Assembly (NCBI RefSeq): GCF_007748035.1
Contig: NZ_CP036278.1
Span: forward strand, 2,604,001 to 2,668,000
DNA length: 64,000 nucleotides
Reading direction: 5' to 3'
From: Aeoliella mucimassa
GTDB lineage: Bacteria; Planctomycetota; Planctomycetia; Pirellulales; Lacipirellulaceae
Within the stretch, counting starts at the first letter, position 1. Each line of letters begins with the position of its first letter. Shown here in pieces: positions 44,243 to 52,700 of the stretch. Position numbers and translations under genes: made by a program. The notes beneath the pieces are model-generated. The model was not told where the DNA came from. It searched no databases and was given only the letters and a program-made list of their open reading frames with translations.

Positions 44243-45331
44243 ATGGCTAAGCGAGCGGTTTCTATTACTCCGCAAATTGCTGATTTGGCGGAGTTGCTGA
44301 TCGAGGATATCAAGTCCAGGCAATTGCAGCCGGGCGATCGCTATTTCTCTACGGCCGAAGCTTCTGAGTTTTTGACGGTCAGTACGAGTGCCGCTAATCG
44401 TGCGTTGCAACTGCTCGCGCGGCGACAGATTATCTCGCGACAACAGCGACGTGGTGCATTTATACTCACTACTCCAGATACAACCGAACACTTGTTGCTG
44501 CACCGCGTGCATTTTCTCGTTCACCCACTCTATTTACGGACAGAAGGGGTTGGCAACGATCACATCCTGTTGGGGATGCAAAGCGAATTGCCGGGAGTTC
44601 ACGTTCAGATCAGCTTCCTGCCTCAGGGGGATGAAGTGGGTCTGGTGCAGCAACTTATAAGCCAGGCGTTAGGGGCTGACACTACCGACGGTTTTGTATT
44701 GGTGCGGGCGAGTTGCGAGACGCAGCGGCTCGTCTCAGGATCGGGTTTGCCTGCGGTGGTTCACGGATCGGTGTATCCCGGAATTCGTGGTCTGGCCCGA
44801 CTCGATCGCGATATGTGGGATACGGGCAAAATACTCACGAACTGGCTCCTCGAACAAGGTCATAAACGATTTGCGTATTTTGTCCGCCAAATCATCTACC
44901 CGGGCGATCATTCCACGCTCGACGCAATTTCCGCTGAGCTTGCGGGCGAAGGGTTTACCACCGATCGCCTGACCATGCGTGGATTGCCATCGGATATTCA
45001 CGCATCGATCGCCGAAATTAAGACCGTACTCGACACGCCCGATCCACCGACGGCGATCATCTGCCGTACGCGTCGCATGGCGGAAGCGGTAGACGAAGCG
45101 ATCAAACAGCTTGGATTGGAGCGAGGGAAGTTCGACATCACCTTTTGCGATTACTTCGCCCGCGACAAAGAAGAGGAGCGTTACGCGTTTGCGAAGCCGG
45201 TTGCCTCGGATGAGGAAATCGGTCACCACTTGGCCAAACTGCTGTTAGCTCAGACTCAAAACAGCATTGAAGAACCAGAATGTGTGGAAGTGCCAGTGGT
45301 GCTACAAGTACCGGGACGGCTTGGTTCCTAG
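44243..45331 (+). CDS. GntR-type transcriptional regulator with LacI-like sensor domain
   Basis: A 362-residue regulator. Residues 1-75 are a GntR winged helix: DLAELLIEDIKSRQLQPGDR, TAEASEFLTVSTSAANRAL and RRQIISRQQRRGAFI. The rest resembles the periplasmic-binding-protein-like sensor of LacI regulators, with WLLEQGHKRFAYFVRQII and DPPTAIICRTRRMAEAVDEAI. This combination typically senses sugars. The start at 44243 gives MAKRAVSI; the frame continues upstream into the promoter. It diverges from the sialidase-lyase pair and is 36 bp before the LamG gene, so it probably controls both sides of the locus. The ligand is presumably a sialic-acid-derived sugar, by context only. Confidence 0.88.
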   Translation: MAKRAVSITPQIADLAELLIEDIKSRQLQPGDRYFSTAEASEFLTVSTSAANRALQLLARRQIISRQQRRGAFILTTPDTTEHLLLHRVHFLVHPLYLRTEGVGNDHILLGMQSELPGVHVQISFLPQGDEVGLVQQLISQALGADTTDGFVLVRASCETQRLVSGSGLPAVVHGSVYPGIRGLARLDRDMWDTGKILTNWLLEQGHKRFAYFVRQIIYPGDHSTLDAISAELAGEGFTTDRLTMRGLPSDIHASIAEIKTVLDTPDPPTAIICRTRRMAEAVDEAIKQLGLERGKFDITFCDYFARDKEEERYAFAKPVASDEEIGHHLAKLLLAQTQNSIEEPECVEVPVVLQVPGRLGS

Positions 45332-45367
45332 TCTCATGAGGTAACAGCTTGACTTGAGGAGTGTCCA

Positions 45368-46906
45368 ATGACGAAGAGACCTCTGTGGGTAATTGCTTTC
45401 ACCTTTTCCTCTATTCTATTTGCTCAAACAACGCAGGCGGTTCTGGTGGCTCACTGGCCATTGGACGACATCGCGGGTAGCGGTACCGCACTCGATCAAT
45501 CGGGCAACAGTTACGATGGCTCGATCGAAGGGGGAGTTACGCAAGGCGTCACCGACGGTGTCATGGGCGATGTGATGCAGCTCGATGGAGTCGATGGTCG
45601 CGTCGCTTTGTCCGACCATGTTTCCCAGTTAAACGAACTCACAAGTGGCACCATCACCGGGTGGTTTAACCACGGCAACACTTCGATTGGAGCCATTTTT
45701 ACGCTTTCGAACAGCACCGTCGGTTCTACTGAAGCTCGCTTGTTCATTGAGAATAATCGTTTGCGGTACGACGTTCGAGATGAAAGCGGCAACCCCACCG
45801 GCGAAGCGGGATTCGTCGCTAGTCAAGAAGGTGTCGACGATGGAAACTGGCATCACTTTGCAGTCTCGGTCGATAGCGTGACGGAGCTCACGAACATATA
45901 CCTCGACGGCGTTCATGTTGGACAGAGCTACGAACCGCTGTGGGGAAGTCTCACCGATGCCGCTTTGGCGCTCGATACCATGGCAGTCGGATCCAATACC
46001 GACAGCAGTGGCAACCAATGGTTCTACAATGGGCTGCTTTCCAACATTGCTCTCTACGACGACGTATTGTCGCATGGGCAAGTGCTCGATGTCATGCAAA
46101 ACGGCGTAACCGCCTCGCCTGCTAGCTTGCCTGCACCTGGAATTCGTACTTCGGGAATCCTCGCCGACTATAAATTCAACGAGTCGCAACCAGGCACTGG
46201 GTTGGTGTCGGGCGATTTGCTTGTCGATGAAACTGGAAACCACAATGGTTTCGTTCTTAGCGACACCTTGAGCTACACCAGTGGTTTAGATGCTGGAGAC
46301 TCCGCGCTTTCATTTAGCGACGATAGCGAAAGCTCGCACCGACTTTCAATTGCGAACGATAGTGACTTGTACATTTTGCCGGGCGAGAGCTTCACTGTGG
46401 AGTCGGTGTTTCGCACGTCACAGGTTGGTTCCACCATGGGATTGGTCTCTAAGAACGATACCGGCGGCGGAGAAATGTGGTTTCGTATCGAGGGAGATGG
46501 CGACGTGCGGTTCTTCCTCGACGATCATGCGACCACGACAGCTGCGGTGCGGAGCGACTCTACTTTGCTAGGACAAGAAATAACCGACGGCGACTGGCAT
46601 CATGTAGCTGGCGTCTACGACGCATTGGCTGGGGAATTACGACTTTATGTGGATCATCAACTCGTCGATATGGTCGCTGCCCCCAATGCGTGGGGCTCAC
46701 CCATCATGGGTGGAACCGCTGACTTGACGATCGGTGATTTCATTGGTGTAAGTAATCGAAAGTTCGTAGGAGATATGGATCAGGTGCGTATCTCCCTGGG
46801 AGCACTGAATCCGGATGATTTTGTAGCGATCGTGCCGGAGCCAGCAACCATAACCACAACGTTACTCGCGTTGGCAATGGCCGGTTTCTGGGCTCGACGC
46901 CGCTAA
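45368..46906 (+). CDS. LamG-domain PEP-CTERM protein
   Basis: A 512-residue protein. A signal peptide ends near AQTTQAV. Two concanavalin-like LamG folds follow: the first (about 25-245) starts LVAHWPLDDIAGSG, and the second (about 255-480) ends in YVDHQLVDMVAAPNAWGSP and IGVSNRKFVGDMDQVRI. The end is a PEP-CTERM signal (VPEPATITTTLLALAMAGF plus ARRR). LamG domains bind glycans or proteins, so the protein may hold substrate at the surface. A GAGGAG box lies before the ATG. It follows the GntR gene by 36 bp and is likely co-transcribed. A hairpin at 46934-46969 follows. Confidence 0.9.
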   Translation: MTKRPLWVIAFTFSSILFAQTTQAVLVAHWPLDDIAGSGTALDQSGNSYDGSIEGGVTQGVTDGVMGDVMQLDGVDGRVALSDHVSQLNELTSGTITGWFNHGNTSIGAIFTLSNSTVGSTEARLFIENNRLRYDVRDESGNPTGEAGFVASQEGVDDGNWHHFAVSVDSVTELTNIYLDGVHVGQSYEPLWGSLTDAALALDTMAVGSNTDSSGNQWFYNGLLSNIALYDDVLSHGQVLDVMQNGVTASPASLPAPGIRTSGILADYKFNESQPGTGLVSGDLLVDETGNHNGFVLSDTLSYTSGLDAGDSALSFSDDSESSHRLSIANDSDLYILPGESFTVESVFRTSQVGSTMGLVSKNDTGGGEMWFRIEGDGDVRFFLDDHATTTAAVRSDSTLLGQEITDGDWHHVAGVYDALAGELRLYVDHQLVDMVAAPNAWGSPIMGGTADLTIGDFIGVSNRKFVGDMDQVRISLGALNPDDFVAIVPEPATITTTLLALAMAGFWARRR

Positions 46907-46933
46907 GCTTGGTTACGCGGTGGCAGCACCGGT

Positions 46934-46969
46934 CGGGTTGGCCTCGTCGTCTGCGACGAGGCTAACCCG
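46934..46969 (+). terminator. Long hairpin between LamG and sialidase genes
   Basis: A 16-bp stem with one G-U pair (46934-46949 with 46954-46969) and a 4-nt loop. There is no T-run, so it may be a partial terminator or an mRNA-processing signal inside the operon. Confidence 0.5.
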
Positions 46970-47034
46970 GCTGGACCGCACGAACAATTGGAAACAGAGA
47001 TCCGATACTACTTATGTTATAGGACTAGCTGATC

Positions 47035-48573
47035 ATGCGACGATTGAGGCGGTTTCTCTCGTTGGGAATGGTGGTTGTGTGCACTTGTGCGATGAGTAGC
47101 ACGCTGCACGCGGAAATTCACAAGCGAGTCGTATTTGAAAGCGGAAAGGAAGGTTACAACATCTTCCGTATTCCAACCATGGTGAAAGCGGCCAACGGCG
47201 ATATTCTCGCTTTTGCCGAAGCACGATCGGGCGGCGATGCCAGCGAAATCGACGTGGTGATGAAACGCTCCACCGACAATGGCGACACCTGGGGGCCGCT
47301 TCAGGTGGTGATCGAAAACGATCACTACCGCGGCTGGGATGGCCTGCCAACCGAAAACGTAACCGCCGGAAATCAGTCCCCTGTCGTCGACCTGCTCGAT
47401 CCTCAGCACCCAGGCCGAATCTGGATGCCCTTCACTCTCGAAAACGACCGAGTGTTTGTCACTTATAGCGACGACCATGGCAAGACCTGGCAAGCCGATA
47501 GCGATGGCCGCGCCCGTGAGATAACTGCTGCTGTCAAACCGGCTGGATGGGGATGGTACGCAACTGGCCCGGTGCACGGGATTCAACTTGAGCGCGGTAC
47601 GCACGCTGGGCGGTTGGTGATTCCCTCGGACCACACCATAAGCGGCGATTGGGGTGCCCATGTCGTGTATAGCGACGATCATGGCGAGACCTGGGCGCTC
47701 GGCGCCGTGTACGACGAGACAAGCGGTGTTATCAAGCCGAACGAAAACGTAGCGGTGGAACTGGTGGATGGCTCTCTCTATTTCAACTCACGCGACAACG
47801 GAACCGCCCCGGGAACTCGTTCCATCGCCTACAGTCGCGATGGCGGCTTGACCTACGACGGACCGTTTGTCGCTGAGCCTCAGCTCAGCAGTCCGGTGGT
47901 CCAGAATGCGGTAGTTCGCTTTCAGGCGACCGATGAAGGAGACGACCAAAACATTCTACTACACTCCGCGCCGTCGAATCCGACGAGTCGCAACGATATG
48001 ACCATTAGCGTGAGTTTCGACGAAGGAACCACCTGGGAAAAGTCGACCCTAATCCACCCGGGTCCGTCCGCCTACTCCGATCTGGTGAAAATCGATTCGC
48101 AACAGTTTGGCGTGCTTTGGGAAGGTGGAGACTCGCTGTACCAAGAGATCCTGTTCGGTGCGATGTCGTTCGACGATCTCGATCCGGTAGCATTCAATGG
48201 CGTGGAAGGAGACGTGAATCAGGACGGAATCGTTGATGCGCAAGATTTAGAAGCATTCGTCGCCAGTTGGGCTCCCAACTCGGACCGGTACTTCTTGGGA
48301 GGAGCTGATAGCTATATTAATGGCGACCTTAACTTCGATGGTACCCAGAATCTGCACGATGCAGTATTGCTACGTTCGTATCTACACGACGCGGGCGTCG
48401 CTACGGCTGGCCTGCAACCACTGTTTCACCCCGTTTCTGAGCCCGGTTCGCTACCGCTTGGGGTAGCTGGAGCTTTATCGCTGGTGCATTTTTCAAGAGC
48501 CCATCAGCACAACCGTAGTTCAGAGACCTCTTTTATTACCAATATGTTCACTACTCGATATTCTCTTCCATAG
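47035..48573 (+). CDS. Secreted sialidase with dockerin repeats and PEP-CTERM-like tail
   Basis: A 512-residue protein. Signal peptide to about STLHAE, then a GH33 propeller: FRIP at residues 44-47 and Asp-boxes STDNGDTW, SDDHGKTW, SDDHGETW and SFDEGTTW. FAEARSGGDASEIDVVM matches the active-site Arg and Asp region. After the propeller, two dockerin-type calcium repeats follow: GDVNQDGIVDAQDLEAFV and GDLNFDGTQNLHDAVLL. The tail has SEPGSLPLGVAGALSLVHF, a degenerate PEP-CTERM, but then 25 further residues where such signals normally stop. It is the exported partner of the lyase and transporter genes downstream. Confidence 0.88.
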   Translation: MRRLRRFLSLGMVVVCTCAMSSTLHAEIHKRVVFESGKEGYNIFRIPTMVKAANGDILAFAEARSGGDASEIDVVMKRSTDNGDTWGPLQVVIENDHYRGWDGLPTENVTAGNQSPVVDLLDPQHPGRIWMPFTLENDRVFVTYSDDHGKTWQADSDGRAREITAAVKPAGWGWYATGPVHGIQLERGTHAGRLVIPSDHTISGDWGAHVVYSDDHGETWALGAVYDETSGVIKPNENVAVELVDGSLYFNSRDNGTAPGTRSIAYSRDGGLTYDGPFVAEPQLSSPVVQNAVVRFQATDEGDDQNILLHSAPSNPTSRNDMTISVSFDEGTTWEKSTLIHPGPSAYSDLVKIDSQQFGVLWEGGDSLYQEILFGAMSFDDLDPVAFNGVEGDVNQDGIVDAQDLEAFVASWAPNSDRYFLGGADSYINGDLNFDGTQNLHDAVLLRSYLHDAGVATAGLQPLFHPVSEPGSLPLGVAGALSLVHFSRAHQHNRSSETSFITNMFTTRYSLP

Positions 48574-48591
48574 TGCAGAAGGTGACCGACA

Positions 48592-48641
48592 ATGATGGCG
48601 TACACACCTCTTAATCGTATGTGTGAATGGCGGTTCGCAAT
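48592..48641 (+). pseudogene. 5' fragment of the giant LamG gene, cut by an IS5-type element
   Basis: An AAGGTG box precedes ATG ATG at 48592. The fragment encodes MMAYTPLNRMCEWRFA and stops at the insertion point. Removing the element and one target copy joins it in frame to base 49686, restoring the leader WRFAILILAFVLTSGSSVQA. The restored gene has 1463 codons. The insertion looks recent because both the transposase and the split gene are otherwise intact. Confidence 0.9.
48633..48641 (+). repeat. Target-site duplication, left copy (9 bp)
   Basis: GTTCGCAAT directly before the left end of the IS element; exact match to 49677-49685. Nine base pairs is the known duplication length of the IS903 group. 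Confidence 0.95.
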
Positions 48642-49676
48642 GGCCTTGTTGAACAATTAGTCACAAACCTCCGTAAAAACTAACGTGGAATGGAACCACG
48701 TACCTTTTTTACGGAGATCGAACATGGCTACGAAAGAAAAACGAACCTACAAAGTCACGAACTGGAAGGAGTATAACAAGTCGCTCATCGAGCGTGGAAA
48801 CATCACTATTTGGTTTAGCGACGAGGCGTTGGAGAACTGGGAACATCCTAACGACCAGACAAAAGTCGGTCGCCCTTTTGTCTTCAGCGATACGGCGATC
48901 GAGTGCTTGCTGACGATTCGCGAACTGCTGAAACTTCCCTATCGGCAGACTGAGGGATTCGGCCGCTCGCTGGTGGCGATGTTGGGCGTCGAGGCAGCGA
49001 TTCCCAATTATTCTTCGCTCGCCAAGCGAGCCAGCAAGCTGAATGTTTCGCTCGATATCGCTAACAAGAGGGGCGACATCGATATCGTGGTGGATAGCAC
49101 CGGCATGAAAGTGTTTGGCGAGGGCGAATGGAAGATGCGGACGCATGGCAAGTCGAAGCGGCGGACATGGCGGAAGCTGCATTTGTCGGTGAATCCTGAC
49201 ACCCGCGAGATTGTGGCGGAGATTTTGACCGAGAACAGTTGCCACGATGCCGATGCGGTTCCCGAAATGCTGGAGCAGGTGGAGCAGCCCGTAAAAAAGT
49301 TTCACGGCGACGGTAGTTACGACAAGTGGAAGGTTTATGAAGGGCTGGAATCCGAAGGCATTGAGCCGGTGATTCCGCCGCAGCACAACGCCAAGATCAA
49401 ACAACATGGCAACTCTGCGGAGGAGCCTTTGCCCCGGGACGAGGCAATTCGTCAGATTCGACGCAAGGGGCGTAGGAGTTGGAAAGAGGAAGTGGGCTAT
49501 CATCGTAGAAGCTTGGCGGAAACGACCATGTACCGAGTGAAACAAAGCTTTGGGAGCCATCTCAAAAACCGAGTATTCGAAAACCAACAAACGGAAGCCC
49601 GCTTGCGCTGTAAAATCATCAATCAATTCACCCAACTCGGGCTTCCACAGTTCGAGTGGAGTTAGTCAACAAGGCC
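48642..49676 (+). mobile_element. IS903-group IS5-family insertion sequence, complete
   Basis: A 1035-bp element. Terminal inverted repeats start GGCCTTGTTGA (48642-48652), with the exact complement at 49666-49676; these closely resemble known IS903 ends. One transposase gene fills it. The 9-bp flanking duplication proves transposition into a chromosomal gene. Confidence 0.95.
48724..49665 (+). CDS. IS5-family (IS903 group) DDE transposase
   Basis: A 313-residue transposase, full length. Catalytic residues: Asp124 in DIVVDSTGMKVFG, Asp196 in KFHGDGSYDKW and Glu266 within the Y(2)R(3)E(6)K signature (Tyr259, Arg262, Glu266, Lys273). The KRRTWRKLHLSV strand is characteristic of the IS903 group. 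The ATG at 48724 follows an ACGGAG box. The stop is 1 bp before the right inverted repeat. No frameshift, so the copy may be active. Confidence 0.96.
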   Translation: MATKEKRTYKVTNWKEYNKSLIERGNITIWFSDEALENWEHPNDQTKVGRPFVFSDTAIECLLTIRELLKLPYRQTEGFGRSLVAMLGVEAAIPNYSSLAKRASKLNVSLDIANKRGDIDIVVDSTGMKVFGEGEWKMRTHGKSKRRTWRKLHLSVNPDTREIVAEILTENSCHDADAVPEMLEQVEQPVKKFHGDGSYDKWKVYEGLESEGIEPVIPPQHNAKIKQHGNSAEEPLPRDEAIRQIRRKGRRSWKEEVGYHRRSLAETTMYRVKQSFGSHLKNRVFENQQTEARLRCKIINQFTQLGLPQFEWS

Positions 49677-49685
49677 GTTCGCAAT
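49677..49685 (+). repeat. Target-site duplication, right copy (9 bp)
   Basis: GTTCGCAAT directly after the right inverted repeat; identical to 48633-48641. Confidence 0.95.
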
Positions 49686-49704
49686 ACTCATTCTCGCGTT
49701 TGTT

Positions 49705-52700
49705 TTGACCAGTGGCTCGTCGGTTCAGGCAGTGCTCGTTATGCAGTTCGACCCGAGCGATTCACGAACCTTGTTCATGAATGGTTACGAAGACAATCGA
49801 TACGGCACCGTGCCGGCGGCTGACTTTGGAGATCACGTGGGGTGGGTAATGGATACACGCGTTCCCAGCATTCCAGCTCCTGATCCGGATAACGGTCTTG
49901 ATGAGTTTCTCGATGCCCAGCAAGGAAATGTCGCAAATAAACCAATCCTTGGCTACCATCCAGCCGGAATGGTGCTCGACTACCTCGATTCGAGCGACAA
50001 CGATAGCTTGCTTATATTCGAAGACGACGTGGCCTTGGCCGATGGATACAACGGGGCGGCCGATGTAAATATGGGCTCGTTGTTGTTAACGGCTCGAGTC
50101 GATCCCAGCGGCACTGGCAATAGCTACTTCTTCGACTTCCGCGACGATGCAGCCATTGGTGGGGGAACGAATTCTAATGATGGGTTTGGGCTGCGATATA
50201 ATCACGATACCGGCGAGCTAGAAGGCATGATCAAGCAGTCGGTAGCGGTCTCGGTGCCGGTGCCGTCTGGCGAGTGGTTTGCAGCCAGTTTGGTATGGAA
50301 TGGACCTAGTTCAACCGCAACGCTCAAAGTGGAGACATTGGCTGGCTCGAATTCAATCAGCGGCGCAGCTTCGGACGTAGCCCTCGACGTCGATCGCGCT
50401 CGGATGGGGAACAACTCCAATGGCAATAGCGGCCTAAAAGGGCAGATCGGTGGAGTCTTGTACTACAACGATATCGACGACCACACATCCACCTTCAATT
50501 CGCTAGCCCAAGACTACGTGGTCCCCTTGCCCGAACTGACCATCGATCGCGAAACCGGAAATATTTCAATCACGGTACCTGCGGGTGCTAGTGCCCTGAC
50601 TAATATCGCTGGCTACTCCATTACTTCTGATGCCGAGACTTTAAATCCTGGGCAATGGCTATCGATTGCCGAAAACTACGATGCGGGGAGCCCAGGCCCG
50701 AATCAAGTCGACCCCGACAACAATTGGACCAAGCTCAGTGCATCCAATCAGCGTTCGGATCTTACGGAACTCGAATTCGAGCAAAGCGGTGGTGCCAACA
50801 ACGGAGCTGATTTTGTCGCTGGTAGCAGCATGAACTTAGGTAACGCTTGGATTCGCTATTACAACGAAGATGTCAAAGCGAGCCTTGTTTTGGACGACGG
50901 CACGGTGATGCCGTTGCAGGTGAACTTTGTCGGCAATGGGGGTGAATCGTTTGAGTTTGGCGACCTCGATTTCGATGGCGATATTGACCAAAACGATTTC
51001 TTCGACGTATTTGTTCCTAACTACGGGGTCGATACCTCGTCGACGGTGGTTAGCCAACCAGAGCGTTATGGACTGGGCGATCTCAATGATGACGGTTCTG
51101 TGTCGCTTGAAGATTTCATTCTGCTGAACGATGCCTATCTCGCTGCTAATCCTGGCGCGGCCTCGTTGTCGCTGGAAGGAGTCTCGGTGCCCGAACCGAC
51201 CACTGCAGTAATAATGGGTATGGTCTTGCTGGTTTTGTCGTGTTGCTCGCCCTGGCGTAGACTACTTCTCAGCGTCGCAGTGTGTTTGTGTGCCACGGCC
51301 ATGCTCACCCCTTCGGCGAATGCTGCAATCGGCGGGGTGCTGGATGTTGATTTCGAGTATCTCACGCCTGACACAACTATCGGTGATGGCAGCCGAATTC
51401 AAGACTTGTCTGGCAACCGTTACCATGGCTTCTGGGGAGGTGGTGCCAGCGATGCAAACAACACGCCGATTGAATTGGCCTACGCCGGTAGCACCACGGT
51501 AATCAACAACGAAGATGCTAATGGTTTTGTGATCCTTCGCGACGGTCTGGGCGACGGCGGCAGCGAGGCCCCCAACGCGTGGTTTGGTGAGGAAGCAACC
51601 CCTTCCCCCTACTTCACGCTCGGGGCAAACACCAGTTACACCTTTGAGGCGGTGTTGAACTGGAATGGCGATGACCGCGGTCGCGATGGCATCATGGGAC
51701 AAACTGGTGGCGCCGAATGGTGGATTCGCGAAGACTCGGGAAATATCGAGTACGTGTTCGACGATGGGCCCAATCGTCATATTAATACAGGGACTATTTA
51801 TGTTGGCGATCTTATTGACAACGCAGAGTGGCATCACCTCGGCATCACGTACGAGCGCGCTACAAGTGATCCGACTCAGGTGACAGTCACCACGTACCTG
51901 GACTACACCGAAGTCTATCAAGAGGTGTTGTCGGCCGGGTTGGGAGAGGTTGGCGACGGAACTGCCGACGTACGCTTGGGAGCCTATAACACAAGTTCTT
52001 CCAACCGATTCGATGGTCTGATAGACCACTTCCGAATCAGCGACCAGGTGTTGTCGACCAACGAGTTTCTTCCGCTGCCTGAGCCTCCCTCGTACGAGTT
52101 GGTTGTAAACAAGGATACAGGGCTGGTCATGTTGGTGAACCAAACAGGCACCGATCTCACGTTCGACTCATATCGGCTGACCAGCGAGAGCGACAGTTTG
52201 AATCCCTCCGGATGGTTGAGCCTCGACGATCAAAACGTGGCCGCTCCCGAAGACTGGACGGAACTGGGAAGCACCGCCAGTGAACTTTCCGAAGGTATCT
52301 TCGGAAGCACCTGGACGCTTGCGAGTGGAGAGTTTCAGTCGCTGGGAACCGCGTACGCCGATCTCGGCCAGGAAGACACTAGTCTGAAGTTTGAGTACCA
52401 CGTGCAAGGAGAATCGGGCTTCCGCGAGATAATGGTCAGCTACGTGGTTGGTCTGCAAGGTGATTTCAACGACGATGGAATTGTTAACCTCGCCGACTAC
52501 ACTGTTTGGCGCGACAATCTTGGTGCCGACGAGTCGACCATCGCTAACAAAGGCGACGGGGCGAATGGTGTCGACATGGCAGACTACAATCTGTGGAAAG
52601 CCAACTTCGGCTTGTCGAGTTCGCCAGTAAGTGGCCTGTCGGAAGCAGCGGTGCCGGAACCTTCTACGCTCTTCATGTTGGTGATTGGAGTCGTTGCGGT

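Noticed and set aside
49705-49707. TTG as a natural start for the giant LamG protein
   Set aside because: It lies inside the leader peptide sequence; excision of the IS restores an ATG with a ribosome-binding site at 48592.
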